A DNA stretch of 64,000 bases from Acidobacteriota bacterium (GTDB taxonomy: Bacteria > Acidobacteriota > Terriglobia > Terriglobales > Acidobacteriaceae): the NCBI GenBank assembly GCA_003225055.1, contig QIAU01000123.1, positions 1 to 64,000 on the forward strand. Reading direction: 5' to 3'. Positions within the stretch are counted from its first letter, which is position 1, and the number at the start of each line of letters is the position of its first letter. Under the pieces are notes generated by a model. The model saw only the letters and a program-made list of their open reading frames with translations, was not told where the DNA came from and did not search any database. The position numbers and the translations under genes were made by a program. Shown here in pieces: positions 18,960 through 28,401 of the stretch.

Positions 18960-19682
18960 CTACAGATCGCAGGCCATCCGAAAACCATAATCGGCGTATT
19001 GAAATTGCGGAGGGATGCTGGAGCGCGCTGAGCAGCGCGCTACTTTGATGTGGTGCCGCCAAGAGCCGCCACGAGAAGCCCGCCGGGAGCCGGTTTCCGG
19101 GCCACCCGGATTGCGTTCAGGGGAGACCGAGTAATAGTCCGGCTGATACCAGTCGCTGCACCATTCGTGAACGTTGTCGCAGATGTCATATAGTCCAAAA
19201 GCATTGGCTTCATAACGGCCCGCCGGTTCAGGTCCATTCTTCCAACGTTTTTCATAAGCGGGCCGCGATTGCGGTGGATCGTCTCCCCAGGGAAACAGCT
19301 TGCCGTCCACGCCCGCACGCGCGGCGCGCTCCCACTCCGCCTCGGTGGGGAGCCGATATTTGCGCCCGGTAATTGCACTCATCCATTCGCAGTAACGCAC
19401 GGCTTCAAACCAGGAAACCGCAACAACCGGTTGCTGCGGATGGTTGAAATTGGAATCCTGCCAGAACGGCGGCGGATTGCTTCCCGTGGAGTCAAGGAAC
19501 CGTGCGTATTGAGAGTTTGTCACCTGACAGGCTGCCAGGCAGAAGGCGTCAACCCAAACCCGATGTACGGGACGCTCGTTGTCCTGTCCAGTCTCGGAGC
19601 CCATCCCAAACCAACCCTCGGGAATGCGGACCAGATTCGGAGCCAGAGGCCCAACTCGGGTTGTGTGAGGCTGGGTGGCCAC
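18960..19682 (-). CDS. SUMF1/FGE-fold protein, probably not a formylglycine-generating enzyme
   Basis: A 240-residue protein made of one FGE-sulfatase (SUMF1/EgtB/PvdO) domain: IPEGWFGMGSE, PVHRVWVDAFCLAACQVTNSQY, RLPTEAEWERAAR, DICDNVHEWCSDWY and the final RRASRGGSWRHH...DYGFRMA. The two cysteines that do the chemistry in true FGE are absent: the GGSW block reads RHHIKVARCSAR. It may instead bind ligands or act as a non-enzymatic partner. GTG start; thiE ends 6 bp upstream on the same strand. Confidence 0.8.
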   Translation of the reverse strand: MATQPHTTRVGPLAPNLVRIPEGWFGMGSETGQDNERPVHRVWVDAFCLAACQVTNSQYARFLDSTGSNPPPFWQDSNFNHPQQPVVAVSWFEAVRYCEWMSAITGRKYRLPTEAEWERAARAGVDGKLFPWGDDPPQSRPAYEKRWKNGPEPAGRYEANAFGLYDICDNVHEWCSDWYQPDYYSVSPERNPGGPETGSRRASRGGSWRHHIKVARCSARSSIPPQFQYADYGFRMACDL

Positions 19683-19688
19683 TGCTTC

Positions 19689-20351
19689 TCAAGGATACCG
19701 CAGAGCTCCGACTACGCTTTGAATGTCGTTTTCTTGAAACAAGCGGATGCCGGCGATTCCGGCCGCGCCTGCGCCCAGGCAGAAGTGCGCATTTTCCAGA
19801 CTAACACCGCCGAGGGCAAGCACGGGAATCTTGTGCTGACAGGCTCGGCGAAGGGCCTCGAGGCCGGTCGGCTCCGCATGCGGGGCGCCTTTCTTTTCGA
19901 ATACGGGGGCGAAGAGGGCCAAGTCGGCTTGATCGGATGCTGCCCGGCGCACGTCCTCCTCCGAGTGACAGGACAGGCTGACTATCCCGCCGGCGAGCCC
20001 GCCCGCGCCACACTGGGTCCAGACGGTGTGGACTTCTTGGGGCGGGAGGTCGCCAGCTGGCAGATGGACTCCGTCTGCGCCCATGGCCAGCGCGACATCG
20101 CTGCGGGAATTGATTAAAAGGCGGGTTTCTAGGTTCTGGTTTCCAGTTTCCCGGTGGGAACGGATAACACCTAAGGCTTGGCGAGCGAGAAGCTCCAGTT
20201 CTCGAGAGGGAAGGTCTTTTTCGCGCAACTGAATGAAGTCCACACCACAACGTGCCGCCTCGGCAATGTTTTCCAGAAGACGCTGGCGTCGTGAGTCTTC
20301 GCCGCCCGGAAACTGCTTGCGATCGGTGATGTAGTAAAGGAGGCAGCGCAT
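19689..20351 (-). CDS. thiE: Thiamine-phosphate synthase
   Basis: ThiE couples HMP pyrophosphate and the thiazole phosphate to thiamine phosphate. The 220-residue TIM barrel shows YITDRK at the start, IQLREKD, LINSRSDVALAMGADGVHLPAGDLP, SCHSEEDVRRA, PVFEKKGAPH (phosphate loop region) and LALGGVSLENA. A short insertion sits before LLINSRSD (around ETGNQNLETR). It is followed within 6 bp by the SUMF1-fold gene, so the two are probably cotranscribed. thiL is 10 kb to the left on the other strand. Confidence 0.9.
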   Translation of the reverse strand: MRCLLYYITDRKQFPGGEDSRRQRLLENIAEAARCGVDFIQLREKDLPSRELELLARQALGVIRSHRETGNQNLETRLLINSRSDVALAMGADGVHLPAGDLPPQEVHTVWTQCGAGGLAGGIVSLSCHSEEDVRRAASDQADLALFAPVFEKKGAPHAEPTGLEALRRACQHKIPVLALGGVSLENAHFCLGAGAAGIAGIRLFQENDIQSVVGALRYP

Positions 20352-20393
20352 GCCGCTTCAGCGTACTACGGGAGCGCTTATCCGACAGCCGAG

Positions 20394-21263
20394 TTACGGG
20401 CGCGTCTTGGCGATTTCCGGCAGACCTTCTTTGGGCAGGCCGCCGAGATGGAACTTTGTCAGCGCATCGCGCAGGTATTCGAAGCCTTCGTCTGGCGAGT
20501 TTACGAGCTTGAATAACTCCAAGTCTTCCGGTGAGATGGTTCCTGCCTCGGCCATAGCTTGCATGTTGAGAACCTTGTCCCAGTACTCCTTGCCATAAAT
20601 AACCACGAGAATTTTCTTGGCCAGTTTCTGTGTTTGCGCCAAGGTCAGGATCTCGAATAATTCATCCAAAGTGCCGAAGCCGCCGGGGAAGATCACCAGC
20701 GCTTTGGCGAGATAGGCGAACCAGAACTTACGCATGAAGAAGTAGTGGAACTCGAAATTAAGCGACGGGGTGATGTAGGGGTTGGGATACTGCTCGAAGG
20801 GCAGGTTGATGTTCAATCCAATTGTTTTCCCCCCGGCCTCATGGGCGCCCAGGTTGGCAGCTTCCATGATTCCCGGACCGCCTCCCGTAGTAACCACAAA
20901 ACGCCGCCGGCGCGCAGGAATCTTGATCGACCAGTCGGTCAGCAAATACGCAAGGCGCCGGGCATCTTCGTAGTAACGAGCCATATCGACGGCAGCGAGG
21001 GCACGCTTCAGTTCGTTACCCTGCCCGGAGCCTTGGTCCTTCGCGTCTCCTTCGATGCCGGTCAGCGTTTTCTGGGCGTCCCGTCGATTAATGAACCGGG
21101 CAGAACCGAAAAAGACGACCGTGTCCTGGATCTGCTCGCGGCGAAAGCGCGCCAGAGGCTCCACGTATTCGGACATGATCCGCAAAATCCGCCCGTCGGG
21201 ACTGCTGAGGAAGGGCTCATTCTGATACGCGAGAGGCGCTGCCTTGGATTTGTGTTCACTCAT
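20394..21263 (-). CDS. LOG family protein (TIGR00730-type nucleotide phosphoribohydrolase fold)
   Basis: A 289-residue Rossmann-fold protein with the two LOG motifs: GGGPGIMEAANLGA and FPGGFGTLDELFEILTLAQTQK (PGGxGTxxE). Family members cleave the N-glycosidic bond of nucleotide 5'-monophosphates. Classic LOG proteins act on cytokinin nucleotides; longer versions such as PpnN act in nucleotide salvage. About 75 extra N-terminal residues make it longer than short LOGs. Older annotations of this fold as lysine decarboxylase are not supported. Confidence 0.85.
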   Translation of the reverse strand: MSEHKSKAAPLAYQNEPFLSSPDGRILRIMSEYVEPLARFRREQIQDTVVFFGSARFINRRDAQKTLTGIEGDAKDQGSGQGNELKRALAAVDMARYYEDARRLAYLLTDWSIKIPARRRRFVVTTGGGPGIMEAANLGAHEAGGKTIGLNINLPFEQYPNPYITPSLNFEFHYFFMRKFWFAYLAKALVIFPGGFGTLDELFEILTLAQTQKLAKKILVVIYGKEYWDKVLNMQAMAEAGTISPEDLELFKLVNSPDEGFEYLRDALTKFHLGGLPKEGLPEIAKTRP

Positions 21264-21291
21264 GATTTTCTTTGGCTCGCGAGAGGAACTC

Positions 21292-21633
21292 TCATTCGCG
21301 GTAATGCACTGCTTCCCAGAAGCCGATCCAGATGTCTACCAGTCCCAGGCCGCTGGAGACCCCACGTACGAAGCCGCTGGCCATCAATTTCTGCAGCGTG
21401 GGATAACCGACCATCAGGCGGTTATGCGCCCACTCATCTCGCCAGGGGAAGACCACCAGGACGACTCCGAGCGCAGCGCAGAAGAAGACGAAGGCCAGCA
21501 TCAACAGCCGGTGCCTCCAGAGCCTACCAGGCGATGCTGCTGGCTGGAGCTCGCTCCCCAGAGTGGCCAGACGGGGCGCTCCATTGGGAAGCTTGGAGTC
21601 TACGAAGGGCCGGGGGTGGCTCTTCAATGGCAT
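21292..21633 (-). CDS. Small membrane protein of unknown function
   Basis: About 113 residues from ATG 21633, with a hydrophobic segment (MLAFVFFCAALGVVLVVFP) and an amphipathic C-terminal part ending in LVDIWIGFWEAVHYRE. The frame is open to a TTG at 21735, directly after the TPR gene stop. It lies downstream of that gene on the same strand. I do not recognise a family. Confidence 0.5.
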   Translation of the reverse strand: MPLKSHPRPFVDSKLPNGAPRLATLGSELQPAASPGRLWRHRLLMLAFVFFCAALGVVLVVFPWRDEWAHNRLMVGYPTLQKLMASGFVRGVSSGLGLVDIWIGFWEAVHYRE

Positions 21634-21737
21634 CCTAGGGTCTGCGGTCACGCCGCCCTCCGCAAACCGGGCGGTCCGAAGCGCAACTGTCCTGGCGCAC
21701 GGCCCCCAAGCCTTAGGGTAAGGTCCATCTGGCAATT

Positions 21738-24700
21738 TTACGACTTCAGGGCCTTTATACGCTCGGCAACGTCGCGATAATCAATATTGCTGCCGTAGAC
21801 TTCCATGAAGTGGCTCAAGGCGGCGTCGCGGTTGTGGGCGTTTTCGTAGGCGGATGCCAACTCGTAGTGCAGGGCGGTGCGCGTGTCTTCGTCAATCGTA
21901 CCAATCTTCAATGCCCGCTCATACCATCGAATCGCGGCTTCCGGAACATTCTTATCCAGGAAACATTGAGCCAGCCAGGTGTAGGTCTGCATGAGCTGCG
22001 AGAAGGGATGACCGCGATCCACCAATTGACAGACCTTCTGTAGTTCGCCAATCGCTTCATCGAGCAAGCCCATTTCGCGGAAGGCGACGCCCAGGTTGTA
22101 ATGCGTTTCTGGATCCTGTTCGGCAGTAGTCGGGGCGCCATCTTCTTCCAGCTCGCCCTTGAGCTCGTCGAACATCTCGATCAGATCGGTGCCCGCTCCG
22201 GCGGCCGAGGTCGCGACACCGGTGGCCAGCAAGCTTGCCATTTCAGGACGATTATGCGCGACCGTGCGCGGCGGGGCCGCGACCGCAACGGCAGCCGCTG
22301 CGGGCGGCAGAATCGGAGCCGGGGGGACAGAGACCGGGGCGGCCGCAGCACGAACCGCAACCATCGGAGCAACCCGAATCGGCTCAGGTTTCGGCTGAGG
22401 CCTGGCGACCGGAGGCTGAGGGGTGGATGGCGTCACCAGGAAGTCATCGCCCAGCGCCGATTCCAAGTCGGCAACAAATTCACCCAGAACATCTTCTTTC
22501 TTGGCGGCCACTGCTGGTTCGAAGGCGCGGGCTGGAGCTGGTTTCGGCTTGGGGGCTGGTGCCGCCGCTGGTTCAAAATCACGCAGCTCAGATCCCAGGT
22601 GCGCGACCAGTTCCTTGAGTTCGGTATCCCCGTGGGCCGGAGCCGGAGCTGCGGCAACTTCTTCGACCGGCTCTTCGGCAATCGCTTCTTCCTGAAACGC
22701 TTCTTCTTGCGCCACCCCTTCCTCTGCCGTCTCCTCTTCGAGCGTGACCTCGTCGAGTGCGGCTTCCGGACCGGGCTCAGGTTGAGATGCTGGAGCCGGG
22801 GCGAACGCAGACTCATATTCGGCGCGCAGAGTGTCGAGGAGAGCCTGATCTTTGGTCAGTGCTTCCAACTTGGCCATCGCGGCCAGAGCCTGCAAGCGCA
22901 TGGTGTGTTGCAGGTAGAACCGGACCTCCTCCACGGTTTCCCGAACCAGATCCGGCTTAGCGAGACGAACTGGCGGAGCAATCACGATGGGAGGCTCCGC
23001 GGGTGCTGGAGGTTCAACTGGAGCAGGAGCCTCTACTTGTGCCGGTTCTTCGGTCAAAGAGCCTTCCCACTCCTCGGAGAGGTCGATTTCGCCCTGCTCT
23101 GCGGCAACCCGCTGTTCTTCCTCCGCAGAGGGAGCCCCGACGGGCTCGACGGCAAATTCGCGGGCTGCCTCAGTTGGCCACGGTGCCGGAAGCTGAACTT
23201 CGGCCGGCGCGGCGTCGGCGGGCGACGTCCCCGCACGCTGCTCATACCGCGATGCCAGCTCTCCGTAGCGGCCGGCCTCCTCAGCGTAGCCAGCTTCGGA
23301 ATAGACTTTTTCCAGGGAGCGGCAACAAACCGCTGCCTCCCCAAAGCGTCCGGCACGGGTATGTAATGCAGCGAGACGCTGATTCAGGCGTATGTCGTGT
23401 GGCGCCTTGGGCAGGGCAGCGATGAGCGGCCCCAAGGCCTTGGCCGGCATGTTGTAGGAGACAAAAAGTTCCGCGTCGGTGAGCGCAGCGCGCAGCCCGG
23501 CTGAGATGCTCTCCGGGTACGCTTGTTCGATCGCAGGCGCCGTCGCCTCGAGTTCGTCCACGATTACGGTTCCTTCTTCTAGGGTAATCATGCCCGAACG
23601 TGGTCCGCCGCTCAGCGTGGCGCAAACCTGCTGATAATTCTGCGCGTGGATCGGATTCTGCGGCTCGACTGTCATCAACTCCTGATACAGTTCGCGCGCC
23701 TTCTCCAAGTCTCCCTTTTGCACGCAGGCGTGCGCCAACAGCTCGGTGACTTCGCTGATGTGGGTGGTCTCGCCGGCTTTCTGGAACAGCTCGAGAAGAA
23801 GCTCGAGGCACTCCGGTTCGGTGCGAACGTGGCCGATAATCGTGTGAAGATTTTCGAGGACCTTCGCTTGATCCAGGATCATCAGGCGATCCCCGTACTG
23901 CTGATATACGTTGAGCGCGTCCTGGAAGAGTCCGCCTTTCATCAAGGCCGCTACAAACCGCGCAATGCCTTCAATATCGTTGTGAACCGTAAGCAGCTTG
24001 GTGGCCAGCACTCCCGCGTCGGTCAACCGATCGGCCGCCAGATAGGCCTGGAACAGCGCCTTGAGGGCTTCCGGTTGCGTGTCAATATCGGGAACCTGCT
24101 GGAAATAGCTGATTGCGCCGGCGCTGTCTCCCGCTTCCAGCGCGTTCTTGCCGCGCAGCAGCAGGACCTGGTTGTTTTTCGGATCCAGCGTCAGCATGCG
24201 CTGTAAAATGTCTTCTGCCGGAACCAACTGACCGCGAGCGCGCAGCTGTTCGGCAGCACCGGAAAAAATCTGCCAGGCTTCGTTTTTCTTTCCCAACCGA
24301 ACGTAGACCTCCGCCAGACGCACCTTCATGGCTACGTTCTCGGGGTCCATCTCCAGAGTTTTTTGGAAAATGCGAACGGCCTGTTCCAGTTCGCCGGTGC
24401 GCAGGAATTCTTCCGCCACTTGCAGGTATTGCTGCCGCGCATCGTTGAACAGGCCCTGCTGGGTGTACAGCTCCGCCAGCTTGAGTACGCCTTCCAGCGA
24501 TGACCGCAGCTTGGTGAGCTTCTTGTACATGGCGATCGCCTTGACCGTGAAGCCCTGCTGGGCGTAGGCGTCGCCGACAGTCTTGAAACAATTGCAGGCT
24601 TCTTCGGGCTGGCCCAGGCGCGCGTGCAAGTCGCCTACGGTATTCAGAACCGTGAGGTCCTTGGGATCGTGCTTGAGGACTTTTTCGTACTCAGCGATGG

Positions 24701-24782
24701 CGTTCTGCAGCTTGCCTTGTTGGACGTACTTCTCGGCAGAGCTGAGGACCTTCGCTTTGTTGAAGCCTAGACCAAACGCCAT
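21738..24782 (-). CDS. Large tetratricopeptide-repeat protein
   Basis: A 1014-residue cytoplasmic protein without signal peptide. Residues 15-500 are a long TPR superhelix (repeats such as AIAEYEKVLKHDPKDLTVLNTVGDLHARLG). Residues about 505-860 are a low-complexity Glu/Pro/Ala-rich linker. A short TPR array at about 885-1010 closes the protein (ETHYNLGVAFREMGLLDEAIGELQK). This is a scaffold-like layout, as in gliding or pilus assembly helpers. The partner is not evident. A long antisense frame at 22101-23366 is a by-product of the repetitive codon use. Confidence 0.8.
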   Translation of the reverse strand: MAFGLGFNKAKVLSSAEKYVQQGKLQNAIAEYEKVLKHDPKDLTVLNTVGDLHARLGQPEEACNCFKTVGDAYAQQGFTVKAIAMYKKLTKLRSSLEGVLKLAELYTQQGLFNDARQQYLQVAEEFLRTGELEQAVRIFQKTLEMDPENVAMKVRLAEVYVRLGKKNEAWQIFSGAAEQLRARGQLVPAEDILQRMLTLDPKNNQVLLLRGKNALEAGDSAGAISYFQQVPDIDTQPEALKALFQAYLAADRLTDAGVLATKLLTVHNDIEGIARFVAALMKGGLFQDALNVYQQYGDRLMILDQAKVLENLHTIIGHVRTEPECLELLLELFQKAGETTHISEVTELLAHACVQKGDLEKARELYQELMTVEPQNPIHAQNYQQVCATLSGGPRSGMITLEEGTVIVDELEATAPAIEQAYPESISAGLRAALTDAELFVSYNMPAKALGPLIAALPKAPHDIRLNQRLAALHTRAGRFGEAAVCCRSLEKVYSEAGYAEEAGRYGELASRYEQRAGTSPADAAPAEVQLPAPWPTEAAREFAVEPVGAPSAEEEQRVAAEQGEIDLSEEWEGSLTEEPAQVEAPAPVEPPAPAEPPIVIAPPVRLAKPDLVRETVEEVRFYLQHTMRLQALAAMAKLEALTKDQALLDTLRAEYESAFAPAPASQPEPGPEAALDEVTLEEETAEEGVAQEEAFQEEAIAEEPVEEVAAAPAPAHGDTELKELVAHLGSELRDFEPAAAPAPKPKPAPARAFEPAVAAKKEDVLGEFVADLESALGDDFLVTPSTPQPPVARPQPKPEPIRVAPMVAVRAAAAPVSVPPAPILPPAAAAVAVAAPPRTVAHNRPEMASLLATGVATSAAGAGTDLIEMFDELKGELEEDGAPTTAEQDPETHYNLGVAFREMGLLDEAIGELQKVCQLVDRGHPFSQLMQTYTWLAQCFLDKNVPEAAIRWYERALKIGTIDEDTRTALHYELASAYENAHNRDAALSHFMEVYGSNIDYRDVAERIKALKS

Positions 24783-25287
24783 ATTAGTGCGGACTCCGGA
24801 TGACCCACCGTTCGTGACGCCCTGGCAGGGGCCCGGACGGGTTAGTCGCCTTACCGTCGTATCGGTCCCCCGAGCCGAACCAGCCAGTAAGGTTGACCTG
24901 CGATAGTGCCAATTGTAATCCGCTTACTCGAAACTGCCCGGTTACGGAGGTAACGCGGCAACCCGCAAGTCACCACATTATCTCGTTCCCGACAGGCGCA
25001 TTGCCAGGCCGACCGCATTTTCGCGCCAGAACCTGTCCGGTTCGATGAAGCGGACGATTTCCATACGCCGTTAGGAGGTTCCTCCGATGGTTTGTTGCTA
25101 GTTTTCCTTGATACGTTGAGTTCTCGTCCCGCCCCAACGTATCGCAGTAAACCAACCGTTTGTTGCCCAGCAGCATTGGGTTGGGCTACCGCCTGGCGGC
25201 CCTGGGGTTCCTCTGCCGCAGTCCGGCATTTAGGTCTCCGGTCCAGCTACCGGTTCAGTGTCGCGCAATTGACGAAGTTGGAGATGT
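24783..25287. other. Gene-free stretch between divergent genes
   Basis: About 500 bp between the TPR gene and the phosphoesterase pseudogene. I see no gene and no known riboswitch. A GGAGG-like run at 25074-25090 is not followed by a good frame. Confidence 0.4.
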
Positions 25288-26505
25288 CATGATTAAGTCC
25301 TGGGTTCTATTGTTTGCTCTCAGCTCGCTTGCTTATGCGCAAATTCCGCATTCCACACACGTTTGGCTGATGACGGAAGAGAACCACAGCTACCAAAGCG
25401 TCATCGGCAATGCCAACATGCCCTTATTACAACTCTCTGGCGAAAAAGTATGCCCTCGCGACCGAGTACTATGCGGAGCAGCACAGTTCTCTTCCCGCTC
25501 TGATGCGGCTAGTCGCTGGCCAACCGGTCACGAGCAACAACGATAACACTGCTTGCTTTAATGTAAACAACGTCGCGCGCGCCAGGTGCTTGCCAAGGGT
25601 CGGACCTGGAAATCCTACCAGGTAGACCTGCCTTACGCGGGCTTTCTGGGCCTGAGCAATCTGAACTAGGTTCGCAGACATAATCCCCTGATTGACTTCT
25701 CCGACGCCGGCACCCCGGTTCAGAAGCTGAACAGCGTACCTTTCAGCCAGTTGGCAATCGATATGGCCGCGAATAAGACGCCGAACTACATCTACATTAC
25801 TCCCAACCTGGACGAGGATGCGCACGATGGGACGCTGGCGGCCGCCGATACGTGGCTGTCACAGCATCTTCCTTCCATTCTCGCGCGTCCCGAATTCAGC
25901 CCTGGGGGTGATGGTTTGCTGTTCGTTGTCTGGGATGAGGGCAATCTGACGGGTGATAATCGCTGTTCCTCGACGGTTCTCTCAGGCTGCGGGGGCCGCA
26001 TCGCCACGCTCGTAATTGGTCCGCAGGTCAAGCCGCAATACAAATCCCAAGGTCCACTGCTCACACAAGAATCTGCTGCGCACCTTATGCGACGCCGTGA
26101 CATTCGATGCCGACGACGTGCTCCGATACCAGGTGAAATCCAACCAGGAGGACACCAGTCTGGAATGAATTTGGGCTCGCGCTACATCGTGGTCCAGTCC
26201 TGGGACAAGGCGGGAGCAATTCACCAGACGGGCATGCATGTTACTGTGAAGGCGCAAGCCGTGACGGTCAGCTCACCATTGTCCAATGCCACGGTGGCTT
26301 CGCCGGTTTCCGTGGTCGCTACCGCCGGCGGGTCAGCCCCGTCGAAACCGTGCAGATCTACGTCGACGGCACCTGGACCTACCGGGGCGACGGGAATGCA
26401 GTCAATACCACCTAACAACTGACGCCCGGAGCGCACTCCATCGTAGTTGAGGCCACAGATCAGTCCGGCGGAGTAAGCAGAAGCGGATCCAATCGAGTTT
26501 TGTAG
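25288..26505 (+). pseudogene. Secreted phosphoesterase (PF04185-type) with C-terminal Ig-like region, multiply disrupted
   Basis: Pieces of one protein in three frames. First: a signal peptide, then VWLMTEENHSYQSVIGNANMP. After an extra T near 25427: YYNSLAKKYALATEYY...GQPVTSNND. After another shift near 25585: LAKGRTWKSYQVDLPYAGF, a TAG at about 25668, then NYIYITPNLDEDAHDGTL and LLFVVWDEGNL. A further shift near 26060 restores HKNLLRTLCDA, and more stops fall in the Ig-like tail (VSSPLSNATVASPVSVVATA...IYVDGTW). At least three frameshifts and two stops make it dead. Intact relatives are acid phosphatases or phospholipase C-like enzymes. Confidence 0.85.
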
Positions 26506-26510
26506 CCGAA

Positions 26511-26539
26511 AAAAGAGGACGGGCGAGATGCCCGTCCTC
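26511..26539 (-). terminator. Rho-independent terminator of gltA (member of the GC-hairpin family)
   Basis: On the minus strand GAGGACGGGC-ATCTC-GCCCGTCCTC is a perfect 10-bp stem followed by TTTTTT, 45 bp after the gltA stop. The plus-strand side ends in CACACAACC, like other dispersed hairpins here. Confidence 0.8.
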
Positions 26540-26583
26540 ACACAACCACAGAACTAGGCGCAATTTAACGTCCCACCCGGCGG

Positions 26584-27894
26584 TTAGCGAGTTGCCGCGA
26601 CCGCCGCGCGCTTGGCCAGAGGCACGAACTCGCGAACCTCAGGGCCGGTCCAGACCTGTCGTGGACGCGCGATCTTGTGTTCCGGATCGGTCAACATCTC
26701 CTGCCACTGTGCCAGCCACCCGGCTGTGCGCGGGATAGCGAACAGCACGGTGAACATCTCGGGCTTGAAACCCATGGCCTGGTAGATGATCCCGGAATAG
26801 AAATCGACGTTGGGATACAGCTTGCGCTTGATGAAGTACTCGTCTTCGAGCGCAATCCGCTCCAGTTCGAGTGCGATGTCCAGCTTGGTGTTGCGGCCGG
26901 TTACCTCGAATACCTGCTCGGCGGTCCACTTGATGATCTTGGCCCGCGGATCGTAGTTCTTGTAAACGCGATGTCCGAAGCCCATCAATTTGCCGTGCCC
27001 ATCTTTGATCTTCTTGATGTAGGCCGACACGTTGTCCTTGGAGCCGATTTCGTCGAGCATCTTGAGAACTTCTTCGTTGGCGCCACCATGTAGCGGACCT
27101 GCGAGGGCCGCCGCGGCCGCTGCCGTGGTCAGGAAAGGATCGGTGTGCGCACTGCCCACCGCCCGCATGGTGCTGGCGCTGCAGTTCTGTTCATGATCAG
27201 CGTGCAGGATGAACAAAATGTCCAAGGCCCGGGCTAACACCGGATTTGCCAGGTACTTGGGCTCGACCATCTTCCACAGCATGTTCATGAAGTTTTCGGC
27301 GTAGCCCAGATCATTGTCCGGGTAAACATACGGGAAGCCCAGGCTATGGCGATAGGTCATGGCAGCAATAGAGGGAATCTTAGCGATCAGTCGGATGATC
27401 TGGTGCAACCGATTGGCCGGATCGTGAATGTTCTTCGCTTCCGGATAAATGGTGGACAAGGCTGCGAGCGTACTCACCAGCATGCCCATGGGATGTGCGT
27501 TGTGGCGGAAGCCCTCCATGAACTTCTTGGTGGTCTCGTGGAGCATGGTGTGGTGAGTGACTTCACCAACCCACTTCTTGAGTTCGGTTTCGGTGGGAAG
27601 ATTGCCGAAGATCAAAAGATAGGCCACTTCCAGAAAGGTGCAGTGTTCGGCAAGAACTTCAATCGGATAGCCGCGATACCGCAGGATGCCGCGGTCGCCG
27701 TCGATGAAGGTGATGCTGCTGCGGCAGGAGGCGGTATTCATGAATGCCGGATCATAGGTCATCATCCCGAGGTCATCGGGCTTGGTCTTGATCTGCCGCA
27801 GGTCCATGGCCCGAATCGTCTCGTGCTCGATGGGGATCGCATAGCTTTTATGGGTGCGATTGTCGGTAATGGTGAGGGTGTTCTCTTGCGCCAT
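26584..27894 (-). CDS. gltA: Citrate synthase
   Basis: Condenses oxaloacetate and acetyl-CoA to citrate at the head of the TCA cycle. The 436-residue protein belongs to the hexameric, NADH-sensitive bacterial type by length. It shows GDRGILRYRGYPIEVLAE, the catalytic HADHEQNCSAST His, GPLHGGANEEVLKML, and GFGHRVYKNYDPRA. ATG 27894 is preceded by AAGGAGGA with 8-nt spacing, so the 34-codon open extension upstream is rejected. It ends at a strong terminator and is not obviously part of an operon. Confidence 0.95.
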   Translation of the reverse strand: MAQENTLTITDNRTHKSYAIPIEHETIRAMDLRQIKTKPDDLGMMTYDPAFMNTASCRSSITFIDGDRGILRYRGYPIEVLAEHCTFLEVAYLLIFGNLPTETELKKWVGEVTHHTMLHETTKKFMEGFRHNAHPMGMLVSTLAALSTIYPEAKNIHDPANRLHQIIRLIAKIPSIAAMTYRHSLGFPYVYPDNDLGYAENFMNMLWKMVEPKYLANPVLARALDILFILHADHEQNCSASTMRAVGSAHTDPFLTTAAAAAALAGPLHGGANEEVLKMLDEIGSKDNVSAYIKKIKDGHGKLMGFGHRVYKNYDPRAKIIKWTAEQVFEVTGRNTKLDIALELERIALEDEYFIKRKLYPNVDFYSGIIYQAMGFKPEMFTVLFAIPRTAGWLAQWQEMLTDPEHKIARPRQVWTGPEVREFVPLAKRAAVAATR

Positions 27895-28401
27895 TGTAAG
27901 GTCCTCCTTGACCGCTACGGCTGGCCCCGAAGCGGACCAGGACCACCTGCGCTCGGGAGGGCAGAGAGCTGACTCGGGATCCGCCGAGCTTAACACCCCC
28001 TCGGGGACAACCCGCTCCTCCGCGATTGTGAGGGTCGTAGTCCGGCTCGGCAGCGAGGGAAATCACGCCAGTGACTTACGACAACTGCCGCTTCGCCGCT
28101 CCCGGGGCCGCAACCGATTTGCGCCCTCCGGGCTGGCTCCTAGCAGTTTACGCCCGGGCGAGGGGCGATAGTAAAAAGACAACCAGCACCAGCAAGACTG
28201 GCCGCGGTAGATGCCGGGCCAGCTTCCAAACCATAATACTCATCGACTCGATCCTCCGCCTGGGGAATTGCGAACGAATCAGTCGGCCCAACTTAGTTGG
28301 ACTAGGCAGTCCAAAAGCTTGGCATACCGATGGTGAAGCGTGTAGCTTTGATGAACTGCAAAGATTGTAACAAACCTACTCCAAGGAGCAAGCATTTTTC
28401 C
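27895..28401. other. Divergent intergenic region of gltA and the selenoprotein gene
   Basis: About 500 bp. Apart from the 31-codon minus-strand frame at 28148-28243 it shows no recognisable gene or RNA. Confidence 0.4.
28148..28243 (-). CDS. Possible 31-residue membrane peptide
   Basis: ATG 28243 is preceded by GGAGGATCGAGTCG, a good ribosome-binding site at 8-nt spacing. The peptide starts MSIMVWKLARHLPRP and continues with the hydrophobic VLLVLVVFLLSPLARA. This is either a tiny single-pass membrane protein or the leftover signal peptide of a lost gene. It lies 250 bp upstream of gltA on the same strand. Confidence 0.4.
   Translation of the reverse strand: MSIMVWKLARHLPRPVLLVLVVFLLSPLARA

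Noticed and set aside
22101-23366. 421-codon plus-strand frame opposite the large TPR gene
   Set aside because: It is the antisense of the low-complexity Glu/Pro/Ala linker; composition is an artefact of codon bias.
24900-25090. Possible c-di-GMP or other riboswitch upstream of the phosphoesterase pseudogene
   Set aside because: Partial resemblance to GEMM (a CCGATGG end) only; the conserved GGCAAACC and GACGCAAAGC blocks are absent.
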